Below, in pieces: positions 8,299-15,808 of a DNA stretch of 32,018 nucleotides. The first letter of the stretch is position 1. The number at the start of each line of letters is the position of its first letter. A program made the translations under genes and the position numbers. The stretch lies in the NCBI GenBank assembly GCA_035545535.1, contig DASZYF010000148.1, forward strand, positions 1 through 32,018, written 5' to 3'. The stretch comes from DASZYF01 sp035545535 (lineage in GTDB: Bacteria > Actinomycetota > Actinomycetes > Mycobacteriales > CAJCIY01). Under the pieces are notes generated by a model. That model searched no databases and was not told where the DNA came from. It worked only from the letters and a program-made list of their open reading frames with translations.

Positions 8299-9221
8299 GC
8301 CGCGCGCCCCAGCCGCTCGCCGAGCAGACCGCTCGGTCGGATCAGCAGCACCAGCACCAGCGCGAGGAAGCCGACGACGTCGACGTATCCGGCGCCGATG
8401 AGCTTGGTCGAGTAGGACTTGACGAGCCCGAGGAGCAGCCCGCCGAGCACGGCCCCCCGCACGTTGCCGATGCCGCCGAGCACGGCGGCCGAGAACGCGG
8501 TGATGCCGGGCAGGAAGCCCATGTTGTAGGAGGCGCTGAACTTGGCGGCGTAGAGGAAGCCACCCGCACCGGCGAGCAGTCCGCCGAGGACGAACGTCGT
8601 GATGATGACGCGCTCGACGTTGACGCCCATGAGGCTCGCGGTCTCGGCGTCCTGCGCCACCGCGCGGATGGACTGGCCGAGTCGCGTGACCGCCACCAGC
8701 CGGTCGAGGAAGAGCAGCATCAGCAGGCCGACACCGATGATCACGAGGTCGAGCGCGCGCACCGCCGCGCCGAAGATCGTGAAGACCACGTGGTTGTAGT
8801 CGAAGACCGGCGACAGCGAGATGTCCTGGCGGCCGAACTCCTTGCCCGCCAGGTTGCTCGCGAACAGCGACGCGCCGATGGCACTGATGAGGTACGCGAG
8901 CTTCGGAGCTCCACGTCGTCGCAGCGGGCGGTAGGCGGTGCGCTCCAGCGCGAACGCCGCCGCGCCGCCGGACAGCGCGCCGACGACGAGGCCGGCGACC
9001 ATGATGCCGACCGACTGCACGACGCTCGGCGAGCCGGCGGGGAGCAGGGCGCGGGCCATGAACAGGCCGCCCATCGAGCCGAGCATGAACACTTCGCTGT
9101 GCGCGAAGTTGATGAGCTGCAGGACGCCGTAGACGAGGGTGTAGCCGAGGGCGATGACGGCGTAGATGGACCCGCTGACGAGTCCCACGACCGTGAAGTT
9201 CCAGAACTCCTGACCACTCAC
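8295..9221 (-). CDS. livH: Branched-chain amino-acid-type ABC transporter permease LivH
   Basis: A 308-residue permease with about eight hydrophobic segments. Family motifs are GSIYAVIALGYTLVYGVLQLINFAHSEVFMLG near the N-terminus and IRAVAQDAETASLMGVNVERVI, the EAA cytoplasmic loop, near the middle. GITAFSAAVLGGIGNVRGAVLGG is the conserved late membrane motif. The GTG start at 9221 has a strong ribosome site, GGAGGAG, about 9 nt upstream. It is separated from livJ by 79 nt that contain a perfect hairpin, whereas all downstream genes of the operon overlap. This suggests that livJ and livHMGF are expressed at different levels. Confidence 0.93.
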   Translation of the reverse strand: MSGQEFWNFTVVGLVSGSIYAVIALGYTLVYGVLQLINFAHSEVFMLGSMGGLFMARALLPAGSPSVVQSVGIMVAGLVVGALSGGAAAFALERTAYRPLRRRGAPKLAYLISAIGASLFASNLAGKEFGRQDISLSPVFDYNHVVFTIFGAAVRALDLVIIGVGLLMLLFLDRLVAVTRLGQSIRAVAQDAETASLMGVNVERVIITTFVLGGLLAGAGGFLYAAKFSASYNMGFLPGITAFSAAVLGGIGNVRGAVLGGLLLGLVKSYSTKLIGAGYVDVVGFLALVLVLLIRPSGLLGERLGRAA

Positions 9222-9254
9222 CCGCTGGCTCCTCCGGACCGGCGTTCCGACGCG

Positions 9255-9292
9255 CGAGTGGGGGTGCTGTCCAGCGACAGCACCCCCACTCG
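9255..9292 (-). terminator. Perfect 17-bp hairpin between livJ and livH
   Basis: The arms 9255-9271 (cgagtgggggtgctgtc) and 9276-9292 are exact reverse complements around a 4-nt loop. The structure starts 9 nt after the livJ stop codon. No T-run follows on the minus strand, as is common for actinobacterial hairpins. It may act as a partial terminator or as a 3' stabiliser for the livJ message, giving excess binding protein over permease. livH has its own strong ribosome site downstream. Confidence 0.8.
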
Positions 9293-9300
9293 ATCGCCTG

Positions 9301-10491
9301 CTACTTGATCAGGTCGCCGGTGGTCCCGAGGACCGTCCGGACGCCGTCCTTGACCTGGTAGATGTAGATCGCGTTGCCCTCGATCTCACCGGTGGAGTCG
9401 TACTTGACCTCCTTGGTGAGCCCCGTGTAGTCGACGCTCTTGTACGCGTCGACGACCTGCTGACGGGTCGGGCTCGCGCCCAGGCCCTTGAGGACCGAGA
9501 TGATCGAGTTTGTCGCGTCGTAGGCCTCGCCGGAGTACGTGCCGGGCTTGGCGCCGCTGTTGTCGGCCGCCACGGCCTTGACGAAGTCCGCGGCCTTGGG
9601 GTCGCTGTTGGCGTCGCCACAGCCGCAGGACAGGTACGTGCCCTCGGCGACGGTCTTGCCGGCGCCGGAGATGTACTGATCGTCGTTCGACCCGTCACCG
9701 CTGAACAGCGTGCCCTTGAAGCCGGCGCCGCGCAGGGCCTTCGCGAGCAGCGAGAAGTCCTGGTAGTAGCCCGAGTAGTACAGGACGTCGGGCTTGGCGC
9801 TGATGATCTTCGACGCCTCCGCGGAGTAGTCCTTCGTCGGGTTGATGCCGTCGTGCGTGACCGCCACGCCGTCGGTCTTGAGCTCGGCCTCGAGAGCGGT
9901 CGAGAGGCCGGTGCCGTAGTCGCTCTTGTCGTCGAGGGAGAACACCTTCTTCGCGTTGAGCACCTTGGCGATGTAGTCGGCGGCGCCCTTGCCCTGGTTG
10001 TTGTCGTTCGGGATCAGGCGGAAGAACGTGGTGAAGCCGAGCGTCGTGAGCGCCGGGTTGGTGGCCGACGGCGTGACCGACAGCAGGTTGGCCTGCGTGT
10101 AGCCGGGCTCCGACGCCTTGGTGGCCCCGGAGAACATCGGGCCGACGACGGCGATGACGTTCGGGTCGTCGATCAACGCCTTCGCGGCGGTCGGGCCCTG
10201 GTCGGGCGAGCCCTGGTCGTCCGAGGTCTTGATCTTCAACGTGTACGGAAGGTCGCCCTTCGCGTTCGCCTCGGCGATCGCGACGTTGATGCCGTACTCG
10301 GCGTTCAATCCGAGCTGCGGGCTGTTCACCGACAGCGGGCCCTGGAAACCGATCTCGAGAGTCTTCTTGCTCCCACCGTTGTTGCCGTTGGCGGTGCCCG
10401 TCGACTTCTTGCTGCTGCCGCAGGCGGCGAGCGTGAGCGAGGCGGTGACCACGGTCGCTGCCACGACGGCAGTCGTCCGTCGGATCTGCAT
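9301..10491 (-). CDS. livJ: Branched-chain amino-acid-type ABC transporter substrate-binding lipoprotein LivJ
   Basis: A 396-residue extracytoplasmic solute receptor (type 1 periplasmic binding fold, Peripla_BP_6). The signal sequence MQIRRTTAVVAATVV ends in the lipobox LAAC with C24 as the lipidated residue, followed by a Ser/Lys/Gly/Asn-rich tether. Conserved stretches are GINVAIAEANAKG, VAVVGPMFSGATKASEPGY and DKSDYGTGLSTALEAELK. Anchored to the outer face of the membrane, it should deliver substrate to LivHM. The frame is open to 10530, but the ATG at 10491 is the likely start: it begins a proper signal peptide and has GGGAGG 6-7 nt upstream. First gene of the liv operon. Confidence 0.93.
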   Translation of the reverse strand: MQIRRTTAVVAATVVTASLTLAACGSSKKSTGTANGNNGGSKKTLEIGFQGPLSVNSPQLGLNAEYGINVAIAEANAKGDLPYTLKIKTSDDQGSPDQGPTAAKALIDDPNVIAVVGPMFSGATKASEPGYTQANLLSVTPSATNPALTTLGFTTFFRLIPNDNNQGKGAADYIAKVLNAKKVFSLDDKSDYGTGLSTALEAELKTDGVAVTHDGINPTKDYSAEASKIISAKPDVLYYSGYYQDFSLLAKALRGAGFKGTLFSGDGSNDDQYISGAGKTVAEGTYLSCGCGDANSDPKAADFVKAVAADNSGAKPGTYSGEAYDATNSIISVLKGLGASPTRQQVVDAYKSVDYTGLTKEVKYDSTGEIEGNAIYIYQVKDGVRTVLGTTGDLIK

Positions 10492-10550
10492 AGAACCCTC
10501 CCGGGGGCTTGTCGTTCGGTTCCAGCGCAACGCTGCGCGGGTCGGCCCGC

Positions 10551-10556
10551 ACGCTA
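10551..10556 (-). promoter_or_regulatory. Candidate -10 box (TAGCGT) for the liv operon
   Basis: On the minus strand TAGCGT lies about 60 nt upstream of the livJ start, in the 120-nt gap after the epoxide-hydrolase gene. It fits the actinobacterial TANNNT -10 pattern. No convincing -35 box is visible 17 nt upstream. The same hexamer occurs upstream of other genes in this window. Confidence 0.35.
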
Positions 10557-10611
10557 CGACTCTCCGGGCTCCTCCGGGGGGCGCGACGTGCGCGTGTGAC
10601 GCTTCCGTTTC

Positions 10612-11547
10612 CTATCCGATGCCGGCGAGGAAGCCCAGCAGAGCGCGGTTGACCGCGTCCGGCGCCTCCTGCTGGACCCAGTGGCCCACACCCGGGACCC
10701 GGACATCCATGCGCAGATCGGGCACGAGCGGCGGGCCGAGCGCCCGGGTCGGTGTGAACGCGAGGACGAGGTCCTTCTCACCCGCGAGGAACCCGACCGG
10801 GCAGGTGATGGGCACCGTCCCGAGCTGCGGGACCTGGTGCCACGTGGGGTCCATCGCCCGGTAGTGGTTGAGCCCGCCCGTGAAGCCGGTGCGCTCGAAG
10901 GTCGCCACCGCCTCCGCGAACGCGGCCGCGTCGAGGAACGCCGGCATCGCGTCAGGGACGGGCAGCTGGTCGACGAAGCGTCCGCTCGAGGCCGGCAGCT
11001 GCTGGAGCGCGCCCTCCGGCGGGGTGCCGCTCGTCGCCGCGTACATGCCGAGCAGGAAGCCGCGGACGTCGGCGGCCAGCTCGGCATCGGCGACGCCGGG
11101 CTCCTGGAAGTGGATCATGTAGAAGAAGCTCTCGCCCATGACCTCGCGCAGCCGCTCGATGGGCGGCTTCTGCGACCGCGCGGTGATCGGCACCGCCATG
11201 GCGACCATCGCCCGCACGCGATCCGGGTGCAGCTGGGCGGTCGCCCAGGTGAGCGCGGCACCCCAGTCGTGGCCGATGACGACGGCTCGTTCGGCGCCGC
11301 ACCGGTCGATGACCTCGACGACGCCCGCGGCGAGCTTGTCGGCCGTGTACTCCTGCGGGTCGTCGGGTCGCGGCGAGTCGCCGTAGCCCAAGAGGTAGGG
11401 CGCGACGACGTGGTAGCCGGCGTCGACGAGCGGCGTCACCTGGTGCCGCCATGACGACGGCAGCTCGGGGAAGCCGTGCAGGAGGAGGACGAGCGGCGCG
11501 TCGTGGGCGCCCTCGTCGATGCCGATGGCGAGCCCGGCGGTCGTCAC
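10612..11547 (-). CDS. Epoxide-hydrolase-like alpha/beta hydrolase
   Basis: A 311-residue alpha/beta hydrolase with epoxide-hydrolase hallmarks: oxyanion motif HGFP (residues 24-27), nucleophile D94 in GHDWGA, acidic residue D259 in GEKDLV, and general base H289 in GVGHWVQQEAPD. Two cap-domain tyrosines suited to protonating an epoxide are visible, Y143 (FFYMIHFQEPG) and Y229 (LNHYRAMDPTW). It should open epoxides to diols through an ester intermediate on the Asp; the substrate is unknown. The GTG start at 11547 begins the conserved strand directly. It is followed by the liv operon after 120 nt that include a promoter candidate, so it is probably not part of that operon. No export signal. Confidence 0.9.
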   Translation of the reverse strand: MTTAGLAIGIDEGAHDAPLVLLLHGFPELPSSWRHQVTPLVDAGYHVVAPYLLGYGDSPRPDDPQEYTADKLAAGVVEVIDRCGAERAVVIGHDWGAALTWATAQLHPDRVRAMVAMAVPITARSQKPPIERLREVMGESFFYMIHFQEPGVADAELAADVRGFLLGMYAATSGTPPEGALQQLPASSGRFVDQLPVPDAMPAFLDAAAFAEAVATFERTGFTGGLNHYRAMDPTWHQVPQLGTVPITCPVGFLAGEKDLVLAFTPTRALGPPLVPDLRMDVRVPGVGHWVQQEAPDAVNRALLGFLAGIG

Positions 11548-11592
11548 CTGCCCACCCTGCCGCAGCGCGCGGAGGGGCGGGGTGCGCGGTGG

Positions 11593-11868
11593 CTAGAGCC
11601 GGCCGCGCAGCCGCAGGATCGCGGCCGACCGGTCGTCGAGCGCCGGCTCCTCGACGCGCTCGTCCATCGGCGCGTGCTCGGGCTCGGCGGGCGCCGGTGA
11701 GGTGGCCTCGTCGACGAGCACGTCCTCGACCAGCTCGTCCATGGCGTCGTCGTAGGAGTCGGCGTGCGGTGCCTCAGGTTGGGCGGGCAGCAGCCACATC
11801 GGCACCTCCCCGTGACCGGCGTCGTGCGTGTCGCCCGCGAAGGCGAACGACAGCCCGGCCGCGTGCAT
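11593..11868 (-). CDS. Small acidic protein of unknown function
   Basis: A 91-residue frame from ATG 11868 with very strong G/C third-position bias, which supports real coding. The first third is mildly hydrophobic (GLSFAFAGDTH, VPMWLLP). The rest is rich in Asp, Glu, Pro and Ala (DDAMDELVEDVLVDEA), ending in a basic DDRSAAILRLRGRL. AGGAAG lies about 14 nt upstream. A GTG farther up would add a basic stretch, so the start is uncertain. I recognise no domain; it could be an intrinsically disordered or partner-binding protein. It is transcribed toward the epoxide-hydrolase gene, 45 nt away. Confidence 0.5.
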   Translation of the reverse strand: MHAAGLSFAFAGDTHDAGHGEVPMWLLPAQPEAPHADSYDDAMDELVEDVLVDEATSPAPAEPEHAPMDERVEEPALDDRSAAILRLRGRL

Positions 11869-12058
11869 GCTCGTCAGCTCTTCCTCGCGGCGCTGCGCGC
11901 GCCGTCGCCTCAGCACGGCGGTCAGACGATCGCGCGGCGCAGCTCGCGACGCGCGAAGACGAGGGCGACGAGGGTGCGCATGACCAGGTCTTCGGTGCCG
12001 GGACCACCCGTGCAGATGGTCGGACTGCACGGTTGCGGGCTGGCACGCGGGGGCGGGG

Positions 12059-12087
12059 CCGTTCGGCCGAACGGATGGCTCCATCCG
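12059..12087 (+). promoter_or_regulatory. Two adjacent inverted repeats upstream of the lipoprotein gene (candidate operators)
   Basis: A perfect 16-bp palindrome ccgttcggccgaacgg (12059-12074) is followed by cggatgg-ct-ccatccg (12072-12087). The second repeat covers the place expected for the -35 region of the TAGCGT promoter at 12097. Repressor or activator binding sites are a reasonable reading; the protein is unknown. Confidence 0.45.
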
Positions 12088-12096
12088 GTCCGCGGC

Positions 12097-12102
12097 TAGC
12101 GT
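12097..12102 (+). promoter_or_regulatory. Candidate -10 box (TAGCGT) giving a leaderless mRNA for the 12110 gene
   Basis: TAGCGT ends 7 nt before the GTG start at 12110, and no good ribosome site precedes that GTG. This TANNNT-N7-GTG arrangement is typical of actinobacterial leaderless transcripts, where the first base of the start codon is the first base of the mRNA. Confidence 0.45.
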
Positions 12103-12109
12103 CAGGTGC

Positions 12110-12508
12110 GTGCCTGTCCCGGTCCGCGCCGGCGCGCTCGTGCTCGCCGGCCTGGCCCTCGCCGCCTGCGGCAGCGTCCGGGTCCCGCGACCGCCGCTCG
12201 ACACGCCCGCCTCCGAGCTCGCCGCGCCCGGCGCGCACCTCACCGCCGGCGACGCGGTGGTGCGCAGCGCGCTGGTGAACGCCTCGATCGCGGAGATGGG
12301 CTACTACGACGACCACACCCAGGCCTACACGCCGCTGCTCGCGAAGCTGGCCGCAGAAGGGTTGTCGGCCGACGACGCCGCTCACGTGCGCGTCGCGTAC
12401 GCCAACGCCACCACCTACTGCCTGCAGGGCACCGGCGACGGCACCTCGACGACCTGGTACTACACATCCAGCGGTGATCACCCGGGCCTGACCACGACGC
12501 CCTGCTGA
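12110..12508 (+). CDS. Small secreted lipoprotein of unknown function
   Basis: A 132-residue protein with a clear lipoprotein signal: hydrophobic segment AGALVLAGLALAAC with C20 as the lipidation site. The mature part (~110 residues) is helical early on (HLTAGDAVVRSALVNASIAEMGYYDDH) and ends in a Thr/Tyr/Ser-rich segment with two Cys, one in TTYCLQGTG and one as the last residue, which could form a disulfide. No known domain is recognised; the C-terminal part faintly recalls pilin-like exported proteins. Start GTG 12110 fits a leaderless transcript. It is 11 nt upstream of the next gene, which begins a likely three-gene unit. Confidence 0.7.
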   Translation: MPVPVRAGALVLAGLALAACGSVRVPRPPLDTPASELAAPGAHLTAGDAVVRSALVNASIAEMGYYDDHTQAYTPLLAKLAAEGLSADDAAHVRVAYANATTYCLQGTGDGTSTTWYYTSSGDHPGLTTTPC

Positions 12509-12519
12509 GAGGGGGAGGC

Positions 12520-13164
12520 ATGGCGCTGTCCAGCGCTGACTGGGCGACCGTCGCATCGCTGGCGACCGCGGCCGGGACGCTGGTGCTCGCGCTCGCCACG
12601 TTCGCGTCGGTGCGCTCGGGCAACCGCGCGGCCCGGGTCGCCGAGGCGTCGCTGCTCGTCAACCTCCGGCCGGTGCTCACGCCGACCCGTCCCGGCGACC
12701 CGGCGCAGCGCATCCGGTTCATGGACGACCACTGGGTGACGGCCGAGGGTGCGGAGGCGGCCGTCGAGGTCACCGGCACCGCGATCTACCTCGCCTTCGG
12801 CCTGCGCAACGTCGGCAACGGCCTCGGCGTGCTCGACCGGTGGAAGCTGCTCATCCCCGACGAGGGCGCCAACCCGCCCGACCACGCCGATCCCTCGCAC
12901 TTCCGCCGGCTCACCCGCGACCTTATCGTCGCGCCCGGCGACATCGGCTTCTGGCAGGGTGCGCTGCGCGACGACGACCCGTGGCGCGCCGTCGTGCTCG
13001 ACGCGATCAAGGCCCGTCGGATCCTGCTCGTCGAGCTGCTCTACGGCGACCACGAAGGAGGGCAGCGCACCATCACCCGGTTCGCGCTCATCCCCGACGG
13101 TGGCGACGCGTGGACCGCGACGGTGTCGCGCCATTGGAACCTCGACCGGTCGGACCCGCGATGA
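12520..13164 (+). CDS. Membrane-anchored protein of unknown function
   Basis: A 214-residue protein with one N-terminal membrane helix (ATVASLATAAGTLVLALATF, about residues 9-28) followed by a basic segment (RSGNRAARVAEA) and a soluble domain of about 170 residues. The soluble part looks beta-rich: TGTAIYLAFGLRNVGNGLGVLDRWKLL, a pattern seen in actinobacterial conserved hypothetical proteins with a helix followed by an Ig-like domain. Charge around the helix puts the domain in the cytoplasm. ATG 12520 has the ribosome site GAGGGGGAGG. Its stop overlaps the next start as ATGA, so it is translationally coupled to the TMEM175-like channel. Function unknown; an accessory role for that channel is only inference. 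Confidence 0.8.
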   Translation: MALSSADWATVASLATAAGTLVLALATFASVRSGNRAARVAEASLLVNLRPVLTPTRPGDPAQRIRFMDDHWVTAEGAEAAVEVTGTAIYLAFGLRNVGNGLGVLDRWKLLIPDEGANPPDHADPSHFRRLTRDLIVAPGDIGFWQGALRDDDPWRAVVLDAIKARRILLVELLYGDHEGGQRTITRFALIPDGGDAWTATVSRHWNLDRSDPR

Positions 13165-13778
13165 CCGACGACGGTGCACCGAACGGCGGCGGCATGCCGA
13201 CCAGTCGGATGGAGGCGTTCAGCGACGGCGTGATCGCGATCCTCATCACGGTCATGGTGCTCGAGCTGCACGTGCCGCACGGCGAGACGTGGAGCGCTCT
13301 GCACGACTCCTACCCGCTGCTGCTGACCTACGTGCTGTCGTTCGTCTACCTCGGCATCTACTGGAACAACCACCACCACATGCTGATGGCCACGGAGCGC
13401 GTCGACGGCCTCGTGCTGTGGGCGAACCTGCACCTGCTGTTCTGGCTGTCGCTCGTGCCGTTCACCACGGGATGGATGGGGGAGAACCACTTCGCGAAGG
13501 TGCCGTCCGCCGCCTACGGCATCGTGCTGCTCGCCGCCGGCGTCGCCTACTACCTCCTGCAGACGGCGATCATCCATGCGCAGGGCGAGGGATCCACGCT
13601 CAAGGCGGCCATCGGTGCGGACCGCAAGGGCAAGGCCTCGCCGGTGCTGTACTCGCTCGGCATCGCGCTGGCGTTCGTCGACCGCTGGATCGCACTCGCC
13701 ATCTACGTGGTCGTCGCGCTCATGTGGCTCATCCCGGACCGCCGCGTGGCTCGCACGCTCACCGCGACCCGGAGCTGA
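13161..13778 (+). CDS. TMEM175-like potassium-channel family protein (DUF1211)
   Basis: A 205-residue membrane protein with about six helices. The family signature RMEAFSDGVIAILITVMVLEL starts at residue 16, with the F20-S21-D22 motif conserved in TMEM175 proteins. Bacterial members are single-repeat channels that assemble as tetramers and pass potassium. YLGIYWNNHHHML and LFWLSLVPFTTGWMG are also typical. The frame is open far upstream, but the ATG at 13161, overlapping the previous stop as ATGA, is where the conserved protein begins. The gene is coupled to the membrane-anchored protein upstream. It probably influences membrane potential or potassium balance; regulation is not visible. Confidence 0.87.
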   Translation: MTDDGAPNGGGMPTSRMEAFSDGVIAILITVMVLELHVPHGETWSALHDSYPLLLTYVLSFVYLGIYWNNHHHMLMATERVDGLVLWANLHLLFWLSLVPFTTGWMGENHFAKVPSAAYGIVLLAAGVAYYLLQTAIIHAQGEGSTLKAAIGADRKGKASPVLYSLGIALAFVDRWIALAIYVVVALMWLIPDRRVARTLTATRS

Positions 13779-13809
13779 CCGACGCCGGGGCCGGCCCGTC
13801 CCACCCGGA

Positions 13810-14211
13810 TCAGCCGGCGCCATCGGGGACGGGGACCGCTACGCGGGCCCACACGCGCTTGCCGCCGTCGGGGAGTGACTCGACGCCCCACTCGGCCAGC
13901 GCGTTCAGGATGAGCAGGCCGCGGCCCCCGTCGGCACCGGGGGCACGGGCGACGGGCAAGACCGACGATCCGTCCTGCACGGCGATCTCGACGCAGCCGG
14001 CTGCGGGCGTGACCTCGAGCCGGACGAAGCTGCCGCCGTGCAGCACCGCGTTGTCGACGAGCTCGGTGGCGACGAGCAGGCAGTCGTCCAGCACCTGCCC
14101 GTCCAGCTCGGCCTGCTGCAGGACGGAGCGCACGACGTCGCGCGCGTGGCGCGGCGCGGTCGCGTCGACGGTCAGCTCGACGACCCGCCCGTGTGCGGGG
14201 GGCACAGGCAC
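13810..14211 (-). CDS. RsbW-like anti-sigma-factor ATPase (GHKL serine kinase family)
   Basis: A 133-residue stand-alone HATPase_c domain. The N-box is ATELVDNAVLHG with E50 and N54, the G1-type motif is VQDGSSVLPVAR, and GGRGLLILNALAEWGVE is the glycine-rich ATP-lid and C-terminal part. In actinobacteria such proteins act as anti-sigma factors or as kinases of anti-anti-sigma proteins in partner-switching systems, or pair with PP2C phosphatases. No sigma factor, STAS or phosphatase gene is in the window, so partners lie elsewhere. The GTG start at 14211 sits 6 nt after a TACGGT -10 box, suggesting a leaderless mRNA. It faces glnA2 across a 184-nt divergent region and converges on the TMEM175-like gene. 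Confidence 0.88.
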   Translation of the reverse strand: MPVPPAHGRVVELTVDATAPRHARDVVRSVLQQAELDGQVLDDCLLVATELVDNAVLHGGSFVRLEVTPAAGCVEIAVQDGSSVLPVARAPGADGGRGLLILNALAEWGVESLPDGGKRVWARVAVPVPDGAG

Positions 14212-14217
14212 ATCTCT

Positions 14218-14241
14218 ACCGTATGTGTGACCGCCCGGTCA
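14218..14241 (-). promoter_or_regulatory. Leaderless-type -10 box and inverted repeat in the rsbW-like/glnA2 divergent region
   Basis: On the minus strand TACGGT (14223-14218) is followed by 6 nt and then GTG at 14211, the leaderless pattern. Just upstream is tgaccg-cc-cggtca (14228-14241), two perfect 6-bp half-sites around a 2-nt centre. It lies between the -10 and where a -35 would be, so a bound protein should affect this promoter. I see no convincing GlnR-type box for glnA2 in the rest of the region. Confidence 0.45.
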
Positions 14242-14395
14242 TCCCCACTGTCCGAAGGCCCTACTCGGTTGCTACGGATGCACTAGCCCCGTCCCGCTGC
14301 CCTGCGCGGGCCGGCCGGCGGGCCGCGTGCCTCCCCCGGGCGGGTGTGTGGAGCGCCGACACGGGTTCGTCACGCCGACCTGCGACGATGGGGCT

Positions 14396-15736
14396 GTGGA
14401 CAAGCAGCAGGAGTTCGTCCTCCGGACGCTGGAGGAGCGCGACGTCCGCTTCATCCGGCTGTGGTTCACCGACGTCCTCGGGACGCTCAAGTCGGTGGCC
14501 ATCGCCCCCGCCGAGCTCGAAGGCGCCTTCGCGGAGGGCCTCGGCTTCGACGGCAGCGCCATCGAGGGCTTCACCCGCACCGTCGAGTCGGACATGCTCG
14601 CCCGGCCCGACCCGTCGACGTTCCAGCTGCTGCCCTGGCGCGGCGAGGAGCTGCCGGTCGCCCGCATGTTCTGCGACGTCCTCATGCCGGACGGCTCGCC
14701 GTCGCCGAGCGACTCGCGCCACGTCCTGCGCCGCACGCTCTCGCGCGCCGCTGACCAGGGCTTCACCTTCTACACCCATCCCGAGGTCGAGTTCTTCCTG
14801 CTGAAGGACAAGCCGACGGTGGGCGGCGAGGTGCCCGAACCGGTCGACGACGCGGGCTACTTCGACCTCACCCCCCACGAGGTCACGCACGACTTCCGGC
14901 GCAACGCGATCACGATGCTCGAGCGGATGGGCATCAGCGTCGAGTTCAGCCATCACGAGGTCGCACCCGGCCAGCAGGAGATCGACCTCCGCTACGCCGA
15001 CGCGCTCACCACCGCCGACAACCTGCAGACGTTCCGTCACGTCATCAAGGAGGTCGCGCTCGGCGAGGGGGTGTGGGCCTCGTTCATGCCCAAGCCGTTC
15101 GCCGATCAGCCGGGCAGCGGCATGCACACCCACGTATCGCTGTTCGAGGGTGACCGCAACGCCTTCTTCGACGCCGACGACGATCTGCACCTGTCGGCCA
15201 CCGCGCGCGGCTTCATCGCGGGCGTGCTCCGGCACGCCGCGGAGATCACCGCGGTGACCAACCAGTGGGTGAACTCCTACAAGCGCATCGTGTCCGGGGG
15301 AGAGGCGCCCGCGTACTCGTGCTGGGGCCGCAACAACCGCAGCGCGCTCGTGCGCGTACCGATGTACAAGCCGAGCAAGAGCGGCTCGGCGCGCGTCGAG
15401 ATCCGCTCGCCCGACTCCGCGTGCAACCCCTACCTCGCCTTCGCGGTGCTGCTGTCGGCCGGCCTCAAGGGCATCACCGAGGGCTACGAGCTGCCGACCG
15501 GCGCCGAGGACGACGTGTGGTCGCTCTCGGATGCCGAACGGGCGAAGCTCGGCATCACGCCGCTGCCGCAGTCGCTCGACGCGGCGTGCGACGCGATGGA
15601 GCGCAGCGAGCTCGTCGAGGAGACCCTGGGCAGCTCGGTCGTCGACTTCTTCCTGCGCAACAAGCGCGCCGAGTGGAACGCCTACGCCAAGCAGGTCACC
15701 CGCTTCGAGCTGGACCGCTACCTGCCCGTCCTCTAG
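14396..15736 (+). CDS. glnA2: GlnA2-type glutamine synthetase family protein
   Basis: A 446-residue class I glutamine-synthetase fold protein. The N-terminus DKQQEFVLRTLEERDVRFIRLWFTD closely matches actinobacterial GlnA2, as does the length. Core motifs are GFDGSAIEGF, HPEVEFFLL, APGQQEIDLRY, GSGMHTHVSL, NQWVNSYKRI and SPDSACNPYLAFAV. The adenylylation tyrosine of GlnA1-type enzymes (LYDLP/LYELP) is not present: the aligned segment is VWSLS with W375. So GlnE probably cannot adenylylate this enzyme. Known GlnA2 proteins either make glutamine weakly or ligate glutamate to polyamines, as reported in Streptomyces. The frame opens at 14327, but the GTG at 14396 gives the conserved N-terminus. 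Confidence 0.93.
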   Translation: MDKQQEFVLRTLEERDVRFIRLWFTDVLGTLKSVAIAPAELEGAFAEGLGFDGSAIEGFTRTVESDMLARPDPSTFQLLPWRGEELPVARMFCDVLMPDGSPSPSDSRHVLRRTLSRAADQGFTFYTHPEVEFFLLKDKPTVGGEVPEPVDDAGYFDLTPHEVTHDFRRNAITMLERMGISVEFSHHEVAPGQQEIDLRYADALTTADNLQTFRHVIKEVALGEGVWASFMPKPFADQPGSGMHTHVSLFEGDRNAFFDADDDLHLSATARGFIAGVLRHAAEITAVTNQWVNSYKRIVSGGEAPAYSCWGRNNRSALVRVPMYKPSKSGSARVEIRSPDSACNPYLAFAVLLSAGLKGITEGYELPTGAEDDVWSLSDAERAKLGITPLPQSLDAACDAMERSELVEETLGSSVVDFFLRNKRAEWNAYAKQVTRFELDRYLPVL

Positions 15737-15742
15737 CCCCGG

Positions 15743-15801
15743 CCGACATCGGACTTGTGGCGGTTCTGCGGGCCGCGGAACAGCCACAACCCCGATGTCG
15801 A
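15743..15801. terminator. Long bidirectional stem-loop between glnA2 and the convergent oxidase-like gene
   Basis: Outer arms cgacatcgg (15744-15752) and ccgatgtcg (15792-15800), middle arms ttgtggc (15755-15761) and gccacaa (15783-15789), and inner gttc/gaac form one imperfect hairpin of about 58 nt. It starts 6-7 nt after the glnA2 stop and ends 8 nt before the opposing stop, filling the whole convergent gap. It should terminate transcription from both sides. Confidence 0.75.
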
Positions 15802-15808
15802 CGGGGGC

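Noticed and set aside
11451..12278. A 275-residue plus-strand open frame
   Set aside because: Composition is Arg/Ala/Pro shadow; the minus-strand genes and the 12110 lipoprotein explain the region better.
13783..13819. Possible terminator (cgccgg...ccggcg) between the TMEM175-like and RsbW-like genes
   Set aside because: Only a 6-bp stem around a ~25-nt loop and partly inside the opposing gene; not distinguishable from chance in such GC-rich DNA.
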